Notes: generated by a model from the sequence alone, not told the origin. Positions 46,326 through 61,023 are shown, numbered from the stretch's first letter. The stretch: 64,000 bases of DNA from CS4-C045 sp963844115 (GCA_963844115.1 CAWJNN010000024.1:10912-74911), one strand, 5' to 3'. Numbers and translations are program-made.

Positions 46326-46533
46326 TGATCTTTCCCTATCTGCGGTACCCGGTTCAACAGGCCGGCCAGTTGGTTCACGTTTATCGACCCGTTGTTCCCG
46401 TGGAGATGAAGCGGGAGACTTCGTGATTCTTGGTCACGCATCGTGCCTTGAGTTTTTCGCCGCGACGTTTGATGGTGATAGAAAGATCCTGACGATGTTG
46501 CCGAATCGTGATTTTCCAGGGACGATCGGCTAA
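46324..46533 (+). pseudogene. Aspartyl-protease-like gene with an internal deletion
   Basis: The start frame (ATG 46324) gives 'MIFPYLRYPV' then 'VHVYRPVVPVEMK' and stops. A second frame gives 'VILGHASCLEFFAATFDGDR' and 'ILTMLPNRDFPGT', the C-terminal signature of retropepsin-like clan AA proteases. The middle with the D-T/S-G catalytic motif is missing. The gene is therefore dead, while its DUF5678 partner upstream looks intact. Confidence 0.7.
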
Positions 46534-46546
46534 GATTTATTCGTGG

Positions 46547-46591
46547 GTAGGCTTCTAGCGTGACATTCCGAACGGAAGGCTAGAAGCCTAC
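46547..46591. repeat. Palindromic repeat GTAGGCTTCTAGC / GCTAGAAGCCTAC
   Basis: Perfect 13-bp arms with an inner TTCCG-AA-CGGAA hairpin. Lies 26 bases upstream of idi, so it could affect idi expression. Confidence 0.85.
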
Positions 46592-46616
46592 ACGCAACAG
46601 CGGAAAGAGAAACGCG

Positions 46617-47123
46617 ATGCAGGCTTTGATTTTAGTCGACGAAAACGATACGGAAATCGGTAGCGAAGAGAAAATGGCCGCTCATCAAAATGGCGGCAAA
46701 TTGCATCGAGCGTTTTCCGTGTTCGTTTATAACGATCCGGGGCAGGTGTTGCTGCAGCAGTGCGCCAGCGGGAAATATCATTTTGGGGGGCTGTGGACGA
46801 ACACTTGCTGCGGGCATCCGTTGCAGGGCGAAGAGGTTGCAGCGGCCGCTCGGCGGCGAGTGAAAGAAGAACTCGGCATCGATGTACCGCTGCGCAGTGC
46901 CGGGACGTTTATTTATCGAGCGGAAGATCCGCAGAGCGGGCTCGTAGAACACGAATTCGACCACATGTTCGTCGGTGAGTGGAACGGATCGCTGAATGTC
47001 GATCCAGAAGAGATCGCGGAGACGCGGTGGGTGGATCCGGGTGAAGTCCGCGAGTGGTTAGACCGCGAACCGGCCGCGTTCACGCCGTGGTTTCCCATCG
47101 CGCTGGAGAACCTTGAGATTTAA
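46617..47123 (+). CDS. idi: Isopentenyl-diphosphate delta-isomerase, type I
   Basis: 168 residues. Nudix-like fold with the type I markers: 'LHRAFSVFVYNDPGQVLLQQ', catalytic Cys in 'WTNTCCGHP', and the Glu pair in 'LVEHEFDHMFVG'. It interconverts IPP and DMAPP in isoprenoid synthesis. GGAAAG precedes the ATG. No other isoprenoid gene is near; carotenoid or quinone supply is the general use. Length is normal for the bacterial enzyme. Confidence 0.96.
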   Translation: MQALILVDENDTEIGSEEKMAAHQNGGKLHRAFSVFVYNDPGQVLLQQCASGKYHFGGLWTNTCCGHPLQGEEVAAAARRRVKEELGIDVPLRSAGTFIYRAEDPQSGLVEHEFDHMFVGEWNGSLNVDPEEIAETRWVDPGEVREWLDREPAAFTPWFPIALENLEI

Positions 47124-47189
47124 GTCTTCGCCACGGAGTGTTTTAGCCGTGCTACTAACGTTCTACTTCTTGTCTTCTTGCGCAAATTT

Positions 47190-47258
47190 GTAGGACGGCG
47201 ACCAACGCTTCGCGTCGGTGCCCGTAATCCGTCTGGACGGAATGGCATTCCGTCCTAC
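47190..47258. repeat. Palindromic repeat, GTAGGACGG family copy 3
   Basis: Nearly identical to copy 1 (34639-34707), including 'cgaccaacgcttcgcgtcgg', and followed by 'ttgcggccgtaggctgcgc'. It fills the gap between idi and the convergent uvrA end. Confidence 0.9.
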
Positions 47259-47297
47259 GTTGGTTGCGGCCGTAGGCTGCGCTGGGTTCATCCGTGG

Positions 47298-51972
<4,675 letters not shown>

Positions 51973-54468
51973 CTCGCAGACGGGGCAGGTGACCCAGACG
52001 TCGGCGAGGAAATCCATCTCCAGTTTGTTCGAGCCGTTCCCTTCGCACGCTTCGCAGCGACCGCCTTTGACGTTGAAGCTGAAGCGACCCGGCTTGTAGC
52101 CGCGCTGCTTGGCGTCGGGCAGTTGCGTGTACAGCTTGCGGATTTCGTCAAAGACCTTGATGTAGGTGGCCGGATTCGAGCGCGGCGTGCGGCCGATGGG
52201 CGACTGATCGATGGCGATCATCTTGTCGAGATGTTCGAGGCCCTTGATTTTCTTGTGGGCACCCGGTTCGCCGTTGCCTCCGTTCAGATCGCGACGCAGC
52301 GCTTCGACCAGGATGTCGTTGACCAGCGAACTCTTGCCAGAGCCGGAGACACCCGTGACACAGATGAAGGTGCCCAGCGGAATCTCGACGTTGATCGATT
52401 TGAGGTTGTTGTGGGTCGCGTCAACAACCTTCAGCCAGTGGTCGTTGGTCGGTCGCCTGTCGGTCGGGATTTCGATCCGCGCTTTACCGGAAAGGTAACT
52501 GCCGGTGACGCTACGTTCGGCCGACATGACGGACTTCAAGTCACCGCAGGCAACGATTTCACCGCCGCGAACTCCGGGACCGGGTCCGAAATCGATGATG
52601 TGATCGGCCGCTCGCATCGTGTCTTCGTCGTGTTCGACAACGACGACCGTGTTGCCCATGTCGCGCAGGTGAATGAGCGTCTCCAGCAGGCGGCCGTTGT
52701 CGCGGGGATGCAGGCCGATCGACGGTTCGTCGAGGATGTACAGGACACCGACCAGGCCGCAGCCGATTTGGCCGGCCAGGCGAATGCGCTGCGATTCGCC
52801 GCCGGACAGGGTCGGAGCGGTTCGTTCCAGCGAGAGGTAATCCAGGCCGACATTCATCAGGAATCCGAGGCGGCCGCGGATTTCTTTGAGCACTTCCACG
52901 GCAATCATCGCTCGTGTGTCGTCCAGCTTCAGTTGCGAAAAGAAGTCGATCGCGTCGGAGACGGGCAGTTCGCAAACTTCCGGCAACGAGCGCGCCGCTT
53001 TATCGGCGAACGCCGGGTGCGAGGATTCGATACGGATCGATCGAGCCTGAGGGTTCAGCCGTTGCCCGTGACAGTCGGGACAAAGAATTTCGTTCATGAA
53101 TTCTTCCAGCTGCCGAATCTGTGGCTTGCTATGGCTGTTGCGGTATTTGGAAAGCAGTTCCGGGATGATGCCCTCGAATCTGCCACCGTACTTGGAACCC
53201 TTGGGGCCGTTTCGCCAGGTGAAGGTGACGTGCTGATCGCCCGTGCCCCACAGCCAGACCGTTTGCAATTCGGGATCGAGTTCCTCCCATGCCGTTTCCA
53301 GCATGGTGCCCGGTTCCAGGCCGAGCGTCCGTTCGACCGAATCGGCGACGCCCTGATAGATGTGTCGCTTCCAACGGCCCAGCGATTTCCATTTGCCGAT
53401 CAGCTCGATGCAACCCTGCTGAACGTTGCGACTGGGATCGGGGATCAGCAGTGATGGATCGAAACTAAAGAACCTGCCCAGCCCATCGCATTCGAAGCAC
53501 ATGCCTTGCGGGCTGTTAAAGCTGAACAGCTGCGGGGTCAGTGGTTCGAAACTGGCGTCACAGTGCGTACACGCGTAGCGCGCCGACAAGACAATGTCAC
53601 CAGGGATTGCCGTGCGTTTGACACCTCGTTGTCGCGTGGCCTTGCGACCGACCGGTTTGCCAGTCCCGGCCGCAGCGGTGTCGGCCGCGGGATCGTCTGA
53701 ATCGGGGTCGCCAGGTGGTGCCTCCTGAGGCGTTTTTCGGTCGGCCTGGTCCTGCAACGCGACGATCAGATTGCCGTCACCGAGTCGGAGCGCAGCTTCG
53801 ACCGCTTCGGAGAGGCGGGCGCGAATCTCGGGTCCGGCAACCAGGCGATCAACGACCGCTTCAACGTTATGGCGCATCTGGCGGTCGAGGCTCAGATTGT
53901 CGGTCAGTGAAACGACGGTGCCATCGACGCGGGCGCGAACGAATCCCTGTTTGAGCAGCGCGGCGAACAGGTCGCGGTATTCACCCTTCTGTCCGCGGAT
54001 GACCGGTGCGAGCACGCTGAACTTCGTGCCGTCGGCCAGGGACATAATGCGCTGGATGATCTGTTCGCGAGTTTGTGCCGTGATCAGGCGATCGCACTGG
54101 GGGCAATATCCTTGACCAACCCGCGCGAACAGCACTCGCAGGTAGTCGTAGATTTCCGTGATGGTGCCAACGGTCGAGCGTGGATTGCGACCGGACGTTT
54201 TCTGCGAGATCGAGATCGTGGGGCTAAGGCCTTCGATCAGATCGATCTGCGGCTTGGGCATCTGGCCGAGGAATTGGCGAGCAAAGCTGGAGAGGCTTTC
54301 GACGTAGCGCCGCTGACCTTCCGCGTAGACCGTATCGAACGCCAGCGAGCTTTTTCCTGAACCCGATACACCCGTCAGGCAGATCAGCTGATTGCGCGGC
54401 AGGACAACGTCGACCGAACGTAGATTGTGCTCGCGAGCACCTTTGATAACCAGATCCGAAGCGGGCAT
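51973..54468 (-). CDS. uvrA: Tandem UvrA excinuclease ATPase, 5' part (unit 1)
   Basis: Start MPASDLVIKGAREHNLRSVD. First Walker A 'GVSGSGKSSLAFDTVYAEGQ', UvrB-binding/insertion region, 'LSGGESQRIRLAGQIG' signature, D-loop region, second Walker A 'GVSGSGKSSLVNDILVEALR' and zinc module 'CEACEGNGSNKLEMDFL', then 'CPVCE'. At 51972 one extra base breaks the frame; without it the text reads 'CPVCEGHRFNRETLQV', exactly as in UvrA. As written the frame ends at 51871 with about 34 wrong residues. Joined to the 3' part, the protein is about 2,390 residues, about 2.5 times a normal UvrA. uvrB/uvrC are not in the window. Confidence 0.93.
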
Positions 54469-54612
54469 AGCAGGCAGGGCGTGGTGGGGAGTGCCGCCTG
54501 GAGCGTGTCGATTCGCCCCGGCGAATCAGGCCATTGTAGTGCAACGGTGCCCGCTGGCAAATCGCGACCCGTGCTGCAGAAACGACATTGTTGCAGAAAT
54601 GTCGCGGTTAGC

Positions 54613-54873
54613 TCAATTCAACGGCCCGTTCTGATCGTCTTCGCCGTTGACCGCTTTTAGCTCGGCCTTGCGCAAGGCAGCGGCGTTCGCTTCGCGTGCC
54701 AAGGGGAATTCCGGACCGGGTGCGAAGTACTGGACATCATCGCTGAGGTAGTACGGACTAGGTAATGTCTGTCCGCCAACGTTGACCTGGCAGCCGGTAG
54801 CGGCCAGGGAGGCAAATAACGCAGCGCAGCAAGCCAGGTGTTGCCAACCGTTTTTTCGGTTTTCCGACGACAT
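54613..54873 (-). CDS. Small lipoprotein
   Basis: 86 residues from MSSENRKNGWQHLACC (AGGAG upstream). Lipobox in 'LAATGCQVNVGG'. The mature part contains 'QTLPSPYYLSDDVQYFAPGP', a Tyr/Pro-rich pattern recalled from planctomycete outer-envelope lipoproteins, and a helical Ala/Lys end. Function unknown. Ends 145 bases from uvrA on the same strand. Confidence 0.75.
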   Translation of the reverse strand: MSSENRKNGWQHLACCAALFASLAATGCQVNVGGQTLPSPYYLSDDVQYFAPGPEFPLAREANAAALRKAELKAVNGEDDQNGPLN

Positions 54874-55189
54874 TTTCAATTTCTCCTGGTCACAGTCACA
54901 AGCGAAGCTGCGCAATATCATCCGCGCGAGGCGGTCGTATTATCGTTACTATCCTTATCGTCCGCCTAAGGTGCCAACTTTTGCCCGGTTGGCGAAAAAC
55001 GTTCTGTCCCTGCCGTCGTCGCGGCCAAATCGGGTGATGCGAGGCGCACGAATGGGCGGCAATCGGCTAGACGCATTGATTTCCGCAGCCGTATTGTTCG
55101 CTTCGTTGGCATCGAATGGATATGATGAAAGATAGTTTGGCGGTTCCGCTGTCACCGCTAGCAAGCCACTGCTGATACGGAGATGAGTA

Positions 55190-58100
55190 ATGACGACGGC
55201 TGCACGAAGGGGCCAGTTTGCTGCCGGTCGCTTGTCTGTTCATTTTTTCGCCGGGATTCTCCTGTTGGGTGGGCTTGGCCTGGGGTTGCCTCAGCAGGTC
55301 AGCGCTCAAGTACTGCCGCAAGACAATTCCATCATCCGCCCGATTTATTTCGCAAGCCTGCAGTTACTGTACGCGGGCGACTACGATCATGCAGGGCAAG
55401 GCTTTGAACAGGCCCGTCGCAACGCGATCCGCAGCGTTGATGCTCGCTGGATCGATTCGATTTGCTACTTCACGATGCTGGGCGAGGTCAACCTGCGTGT
55501 TGGCAATCTGAAGGAAGCCGGCGAGAACTTTGAATCGGCGCTGCGGTTATACGTTCAGTACAGCGACTGGATGCTGCGTGTCCAGTTTTCCGAGCGGATC
55601 GGGCCCGATCCCACCGTGATGGCTCCCGCACCCTGGGGGCGCAGCAAACGGCGTTTTCGACGCGGTCGTTTTCCTGAACGCTTTAATATCCTCCGCGGCG
55701 GACAGCGGGTCGTCACGGTCAATAATCAGGCGGCCATTGCAAACGTGAATCAGCTGCATCCGCTGCACGTGGACGAGGTGGTGCGCTGCACCTGCCTGGC
55801 GATTCGACGACGCGGCGAACTGTTAGGCCCGACGGTTCGTTACGACAAGCTACTCCTGGAAGTCGTCAAACGCCTCTCGACCGCGCAAGGTCCCGCCAAC
55901 CACTGGTCGCACGTCTGGATCGATTTGCAGATGGGGACGGCTTTTGCCGCCATGGGTCGGAAAGAGCAGGCAATTAAGGCGTTCGAACGATCGCTGATCG
56001 TGGCCGGCGAATTCGACCACCCGCTGAGCTGCGTGGCCATGTTGGAGCTCGGCCGCCAGGCAGTGAAGGAAGCGAATCACGAGGCGGCACTGCGCTGGCT
56101 GGAAGAGGCAACCTACTCGGGCTACTACTTCAAGCGCCCCGAAGTGGTACTCGAAGCCTTCGAGCTGGCGCACATCGTGCACATGGTCCAGCAGTCGTCC
56201 GATCTGGACCCGCTGCTGGCCCGCGCCGCGCGGTGGGCGAACAGCCACCAACTGTACGAACTTCGGTCGACGCTGTTGACCGCCGTTGCGGAAAGCAACG
56301 CGGAATTGGGCGATCCGAAACGGGCGGTGGGTTCGTTGAGCCAGGCGTCACGCGCGGTGAGAAAATTCGACATCGAACACGGTATCTATGGCGCCCAGCA
56401 CGCGCGTGTCGCGGCCCTGATTGGTTACCTGGTGGGCGATAGACAGAGTGCCGACAAATCGCTAATGAGTGCGCTCGAGTTTATGCGAGGTGGCTCGATC
56501 CGGCTGCATCATATCGACGTCGCCGATCATGCGTATACGACGGGTAATATCCGCGACCGCGTCGCGCTGGATCTCTATCCGCAGGTACTGGGCGACCCCT
56601 CGTCGTTCGACTGGCGATTTGATCCGTTGGAATCGATGGCGTTGTTGGTCGAGAATCGGCCAGCCGCGATGCAAAACTGGTTCGCCGCTGCGATGAAGCG
56701 CGACGACAAGGTCTTGGCACTCAACGTTATCGACCATATGCGTTCGCGGCGCTTCGGCAGCACGTTACCGACGTTACAGCTGGGTGGTCGCTTGTTGAAT
56801 CTGCGGTGGATTTTGCAGGCGGACCCCTCGGTCCTTCCACCCGCCGCCATGATCCAGCGCGCCGATCTTGTGGGACGCTTTGTGAGATACAACGAACTGC
56901 AAAAGGAAGCGCAAAAGGTCCGTGAAGAGTTGGAAAAAGAGGAGCTGTTTCCGGAAAAAAATCCACTGGCCAAACAGCAGGCACAGCGGATGCAGAAGCT
57001 GGCGGAAATCGCCGATCAGCAAGAGATCGTGTTAAGCCGGATTGCGGTCAGCCGAGTTCCGGCCGTAACGGTCTTTCCGCCACGTAACACGGACAAATCG
57101 ATTCAACAGCGGATGCGCAAGGGTCAGGTGATCCTCTGTTTCCACATCACCCCTAAGAAACATCACGTCTTCCTGCTGACGTACGATCGTAGCGGTCATT
57201 GGACGATCGAGTCGCCTCAGGACGTGCGGGCAAAGCTGACGAAGCTGCTGCGTGCGATGGGCAATTATGATGCGCGGCGCCCGTTGGATGCCGAACGCCT
57301 GGAGGACGATAGCTGGCGTGAAGCGGCGCGGGATCTGATGGCCGAGATTACTCGTGGTACCAAGGTGGATCTGGGAGTTGGCATTGATCAGCTGACGATC
57401 GTGCCGGACGGGCTGTACTGGTACGTTCCCTTCGAGGCATTGCCGGTGGGTAAAGAAGGCGAGCAGCTGTCGTTGCTCGAAAAAACCCGCGTTCGATATG
57501 CACCGATGTTGGCGCTCACGATGCCGATGGGTGTTGGCCGCCGACAGGCGGATCAGTACGCAATCGTCGCGGGCAATCTCGCTCGGGGTCAAGACGAACG
57601 TTTGACGGACGACGCGGTAGATGGAATTCGACGTCACGTGGCACGAGGTCATGTTGTGAACCGTGACAGCCAGTTTCGTGGTGACGTGGCGGCGACCTTC
57701 CTGGACGGCCTGGTTGTCATGGACGATATGGACGTGATCGAAAAGGATCCCTATCAGCTCGCTCCGATGCAGGTTGACAAAGGGAAGCCTGGCGCGGCGC
57801 TTGGCGAGTGGCTGAGACTCCCGTGGGGCGGTCCGCAGGTTGCGGTTTTCCCTGGATTTCATACTCCGGCCGAGAACGCACTTAAGCGGCTGCCCAACGC
57901 TGAGCGCGTCGGCGACGAGATGTTTCTGACAACGATGGGCCTGTTGGCGACCGGTACCCGGACGGTCCTGATCAGCCGCTGGCGGACGGCCGGTCGCACG
58001 GCGAACAATTTAATTTCCGAATTTCTCCAGGAGTTGCCGAACATGCCGGCTGACGACGCCTGGCAGCGCAGTGTTCAGGTGAACCAGGAGTCGCCCATCG

Positions 58101-58255
58101 ATCCGGAATTTGAACCGCGGGTGGAAGCCTCGGACGGGATCCACGCCATGGCCTCCCATCCCTTTTTCTGGAGCGGCTACTTACTGGTTGATCAGGGCGT
58201 CGACCTGCCGCCGGAGGCCGGGCAAGCGCCACCGGTCAAAGACGGCGCTCCCTAA
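55190..58255 (+). CDS. Large secreted TPR + CHAT-like domain protein, catalytic residues apparently lost
   Basis: 1021 residues. Signal peptide (FAGILLLGGLGLGLPQQVSA, about 23-42). TPR-like helices cover about 45-440 ('GDYDHAGQGFEQARRNAIRS', 'EQAIKAFERSLIVAGEFDHP'). A coiled segment (about 560-620, 'LQKEAQKVREELEKEE') leads to the C-terminal CHAT-type caspase fold: 'LTIVPDGLYWYVPFEALPVG', 'YAIVAGNLARGQDERLTDD' and 'LATGTRTVLISRWRTAGRTA'. At the expected positions for the His and Cys dyad I see 'GLVVMDDMD' and 'AVFPGFHTPAENAL', without the Cys. It may therefore be a scaffold, not a protease. Confidence 0.85.
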   Translation: MTTAARRGQFAAGRLSVHFFAGILLLGGLGLGLPQQVSAQVLPQDNSIIRPIYFASLQLLYAGDYDHAGQGFEQARRNAIRSVDARWIDSICYFTMLGEVNLRVGNLKEAGENFESALRLYVQYSDWMLRVQFSERIGPDPTVMAPAPWGRSKRRFRRGRFPERFNILRGGQRVVTVNNQAAIANVNQLHPLHVDEVVRCTCLAIRRRGELLGPTVRYDKLLLEVVKRLSTAQGPANHWSHVWIDLQMGTAFAAMGRKEQAIKAFERSLIVAGEFDHPLSCVAMLELGRQAVKEANHEAALRWLEEATYSGYYFKRPEVVLEAFELAHIVHMVQQSSDLDPLLARAARWANSHQLYELRSTLLTAVAESNAELGDPKRAVGSLSQASRAVRKFDIEHGIYGAQHARVAALIGYLVGDRQSADKSLMSALEFMRGGSIRLHHIDVADHAYTTGNIRDRVALDLYPQVLGDPSSFDWRFDPLESMALLVENRPAAMQNWFAAAMKRDDKVLALNVIDHMRSRRFGSTLPTLQLGGRLLNLRWILQADPSVLPPAAMIQRADLVGRFVRYNELQKEAQKVREELEKEELFPEKNPLAKQQAQRMQKLAEIADQQEIVLSRIAVSRVPAVTVFPPRNTDKSIQQRMRKGQVILCFHITPKKHHVFLLTYDRSGHWTIESPQDVRAKLTKLLRAMGNYDARRPLDAERLEDDSWREAARDLMAEITRGTKVDLGVGIDQLTIVPDGLYWYVPFEALPVGKEGEQLSLLEKTRVRYAPMLALTMPMGVGRRQADQYAIVAGNLARGQDERLTDDAVDGIRRHVARGHVVNRDSQFRGDVAATFLDGLVVMDDMDVIEKDPYQLAPMQVDKGKPGAALGEWLRLPWGGPQVAVFPGFHTPAENALKRLPNAERVGDEMFLTTMGLLATGTRTVLISRWRTAGRTANNLISEFLQELPNMPADDAWQRSVQVNQESPIDPEFEPRVEASDGIHAMASHPFFWSGYLLVDQGVDLPPEAGQAPPVKDGAP

Positions 58256-58272
58256 TCCAGGATGTGGCGGTC

Positions 58273-58641
58273 TTAACCGGCCTCGTTGATACCGACCTCG
58301 TTGATCGCGCGGTGCAAATCTTCGATGGCCTTCTTGTTGCCCGCGTCGTTGCCCTTTTTCCAGTCGGCCTTGTCGAACTTGAAGTTCTCTTTGCTACCGC
58401 CACCCAGCGCGTCGTGCAGCTTTTGGCCGTATTCGGTGCGGGTCTTCTTCTTCTTGTCTGCCTTGTCATGGCAGTAGTTGCATTTATTCGCTTTGACCTC
58501 TGTTTGAAGTGCCTTTTCCGCGTCGGTTTCCGCTTCCATGGTGTCAATGGTCGTCTTGTATTGCGGACGCCCTTCGACAGACCTGTTCGCCATGAAAATC
58601 GTTACCGCGATCAAGAAACAAAACAAACCACCATTTCGCAT
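58273..58641 (-). CDS. Small secreted monoheme cytochrome-like protein
   Basis: 122 residues from MRNGGLFCFLIAVTIFMANR (GAGGAG upstream). A cleavable signal is likely. One CxxCH heme motif, 'ANKCNYCHDKADKKKK', is followed by a Lys/Asp-rich helical part and 'LHRAINEVGINEAG'. Such proteins carry electrons in the periplasm. It is convergent with the CHAT gene, 17 bases apart. No partner oxidase near. Confidence 0.82.
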   Translation of the reverse strand: MRNGGLFCFLIAVTIFMANRSVEGRPQYKTTIDTMEAETDAEKALQTEVKANKCNYCHDKADKKKKTRTEYGQKLHDALGGGSKENFKFDKADWKKGNDAGNKKAIEDLHRAINEVGINEAG

Positions 58642-58930
58642 CGCAATCACTCCTCAATAATCTTTTGCTTGGAATAACCTAGGCAGGTCTCTTACCTACT
58701 TCGGCAATAATGAATACTGCCGCAGGGCAAAAAAACAACGGCGCCGATACAAGTCCCATTCTATTGTGGAATTAGGCGATTAACAAGGTTGGATGCATTT
58801 TTCGCGTAAATACGGCGACCGCAAAACATACGGACATTGAAAACTACCGGCCGGCGTCGCGCTGGGCTGGCGCGGGATGGTCTTCTTGCGAGATCTTCGA
58901 CTCGAATCGCAGCTAGTCGTTTTCGTTTGA

Positions 58931-60259
58931 CTACGAAGAAAGCAAATCGTTGACGGCGACGATCAGCGCGGCGGCATTCGAGTCGAGCGAGATCTCCTGC
59001 GTGTCGCCCGTTGCCAGGTCCTTCAACTGGCAAGTGCCCGCCTCAAACTCATTGCTGCCGGCGATCAATGCCAGGCGGTGGCCACGGCGGTCGGCGTACT
59101 TGAGCTGCTGGCCCAGCTTCTTGGGCTCGTGGTAGATCTCGACTCCGATTCCAGCCGCGCACAGCTTGGCGGCCAGTTTTAAATAGTCGTGCAGACGGTC
59201 GGTATCGAACAACGGAATAAACACCGGCGCCGGTGTGGCGGTGTCGGCCAGCATCCCCAGCTCGTCCATGGCCGCCAGCAGACGGTCAAGGCCCAGCGAG
59301 GCTCCGACGCCGGGCAGTTTTTGCCGGGTATAAAGTTCGGCGAGATTGTCGTAGCGGCCGCCGGAACAAACACTGCCAATGTCGGGCAGCGCACCCAGGA
59401 ACGTTTCAAAGATCATGCCCGTGTAATAGTCCAGACCACGAGCGATCGAGACGTCCAGTTTGACGTGCGTCTCATCGATTCCCGTCGCAGCTACTGCGGC
59501 AATCAACTGTCGCAGCTGCGCCACGCCTTCCTCGCCCGTCGCATTGCCGGCAACCATCGTTTCCACTTCGGACAGCACGTCCGAAACAGCGCCGGAAAGC
59601 CCCGTTAGCGTCAGGACCTTATCGATTTGAGCGGCGGAGAGATCGCAAGATTGCAGCTCGTCGACCACTTTCTCGCAGCCCGCCCTGGGCAATTTGTCTA
59701 TAGCGCGCAACACGTCGGTCGTCTTCGCGGTTAAGTCCAAACGTTCCAGAAGCCCCGCCAGGACGCGACGGTTATTCAAACGAATGACAAAGTCCTCGAA
59801 GCCGATCGCGCGCATCAAGTCGTGGATGACCAGCGTCGTTTCGATATCGGAAGCCAGCGACTCGGTCCCGATCGTATCGAAGTCGCACTGCATGAACTCG
59901 CGATACCGACCGCGTTGAGTATTCTCGCCACGCCACACGGTGGCAATGTGATAGCGCTTGAACGGCGTGCCTAATTCATTGATATGTTGAGCGGCAAAGC
60001 GGGCCAGCGGAATCGTCAGGTCAAACCGCATTCCGACTCGTCGCCCTCCCCCGTCTTCGAAACGGTACATCTGCTTGTCCGTTTCAGCGCCACCTTTGCC
60101 CAACAGGATCTCTTCGTATTCCAGGGCGGGGGTATCGATCGGTGCGAAGCCGTACGAGCGATAGACCGTCCGCGCCACCTCGATCACACGCTCGCGCTCC
60201 ATCATGGCACGAGGCAGAAAGTCGCGGAAACCGCGAAGTGTACGAGGCTGAATGGTCAT
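58931..60259 (-). CDS. hisS: Histidyl-tRNA synthetase
   Basis: 442 residues. Class II motif 1 region 'FRDFLPRAMMERERVIEVAR', motif 2 'FKRYHIATVWRGENTQRGRY' with 'REFMQCDFDTIG', the HisRS-specific 'SIARGLDYYTGMIFETFLG' and 'SVCSGGRYDNLAELY', motif 3 'GVGASLGLDRLLAAM', and an anticodon-binding domain. It charges tRNA-His. The ATG has only about five bases before an array of 7-bp repeats begins, so its ribosome site is replaced by repeat sequence. Confidence 0.97.
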   Translation of the reverse strand: MTIQPRTLRGFRDFLPRAMMERERVIEVARTVYRSYGFAPIDTPALEYEEILLGKGGAETDKQMYRFEDGGGRRVGMRFDLTIPLARFAAQHINELGTPFKRYHIATVWRGENTQRGRYREFMQCDFDTIGTESLASDIETTLVIHDLMRAIGFEDFVIRLNNRRVLAGLLERLDLTAKTTDVLRAIDKLPRAGCEKVVDELQSCDLSAAQIDKVLTLTGLSGAVSDVLSEVETMVAGNATGEEGVAQLRQLIAAVAATGIDETHVKLDVSIARGLDYYTGMIFETFLGALPDIGSVCSGGRYDNLAELYTRQKLPGVGASLGLDRLLAAMDELGMLADTATPAPVFIPLFDTDRLHDYLKLAAKLCAAGIGVEIYHEPKKLGQQLKYADRRGHRLALIAGSNEFEAGTCQLKDLATGDTQEISLDSNAAALIVAVNDLLSS

Positions 60260-60260
60260 C

Positions 60261-60418
60261 GAAGAGGTTAGAGTGTAGAGGTTAGAGAGTAGAGGTTAGA
60301 GGTTAGGGAGGAGAGGTCGGGGCGAAGAGGTTAGAGAGTAGAGGTTAGAGAGTAGAGGTTAGAGAGTAGAGGTTAGAGAGTAGAGGTTAGAGAGTAGAGG
60401 TTAGATGGTGGAGGTTCG
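60261..60418. repeat. 7-bp-based tandem array (GAGGTTA-GAGAGTA), about 22 units
   Basis: Fourteen-base double units (two heptads) repeat with small changes, from 2 bases beyond the hisS start codon. Partner in inverted sense at 60471-60580. Confidence 0.95.
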
Positions 60419-60470
60419 AAGGACACTGGTGAGACCGGCAATGTCGACCGCGGTACGCCGTCCGTGCGTT

Positions 60471-60580
60471 TCTAACCTCTAACTTCTCACCTCTCACCTC
60501 TCACCTCTCTCACCTCTCACCTCTCACCTCTAACCTCTAACTTCTAACCTCTAACCTCTAACCTCTAACCTCTAACCTCA
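60471..60580. repeat. 7-bp tandem array (CTAACCT/CTCACCT), about 15 units, inverted to 60261-60418
   Basis: Units TCTAACC or TCTCACC. Starts 52 bases from the first array and ends 5 bases from the stop codon of the YkgJ-like gene. The two arrays together fill the whole intergenic gap except for a 52-base loop. Confidence 0.95.
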
Positions 60581-60585
60581 CGCGA

Positions 60586-61023
60586 TTACCGGCAGCAGCG
60601 GCGGTTTGGAACTGCGAATGCTGGCGCCCTTTTTCGAGGCGTGACGGCCTCAGCATATTCGTTCATCTGTTCTGGAGTTTCCCAATAGCGATCGTAGGTC
60701 CAATCGTCTTCGTATTCGCAATCTTTCGTGGTGTAATCACGGCAGATCTGCGGACGCGTTTCGTAGATGCCGCACCGGTTGTCATCCAACAAGTGATCGC
60801 ATTTATTGTGAACCATCAAATACCAGTCGTCATCTTCGCAAAAGATGGTCGTCTCGCCGTGCAGCATGTACCAGCGAATGTATTCGTAGTCCTTGAAATC
60901 TTCAGGTGTTTCGATGGGCATCGCGAAGTAGCGGCAGCACTTGCCAGTGCAATACTCGCACAGCACTTCGTTGGGCTTCAATTGTTCACGAGTGGGCTTA
61001 ACGTTTGCTTGTACGGTGGCCAT
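60586..61023 (-). CDS. YkgJ-family Cys-cluster protein, putative metal chelator
   Basis: 145 residues. Cys-rich motif typical of the family: 'CEYCTGKCCRYFAMPIETPE', 'CDHLLDDNRCGIYETRPQIC' and 'KDCEYED', eight or more Cys suited to bind Zn or an Fe-S cluster. It is cytoplasmic. The precise role of the family is unknown. The stop codon is followed by the array pair leading to hisS on the same strand, so the two may share a transcript. Confidence 0.93.
   Translation of the reverse strand: MATVQANVKPTREQLKPNEVLCEYCTGKCCRYFAMPIETPEDFKDYEYIRWYMLHGETTIFCEDDDWYLMVHNKCDHLLDDNRCGIYETRPQICRDYTTKDCEYEDDWTYDRYWETPEQMNEYAEAVTPRKRAPAFAVPNRRCCR

Noticed and set aside
54955..55164. 69-codon minus-strand ORF before the CHAT gene
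   Set aside because: Arg-rich, no start signal, lies in the upstream region of the plus-strand gene.
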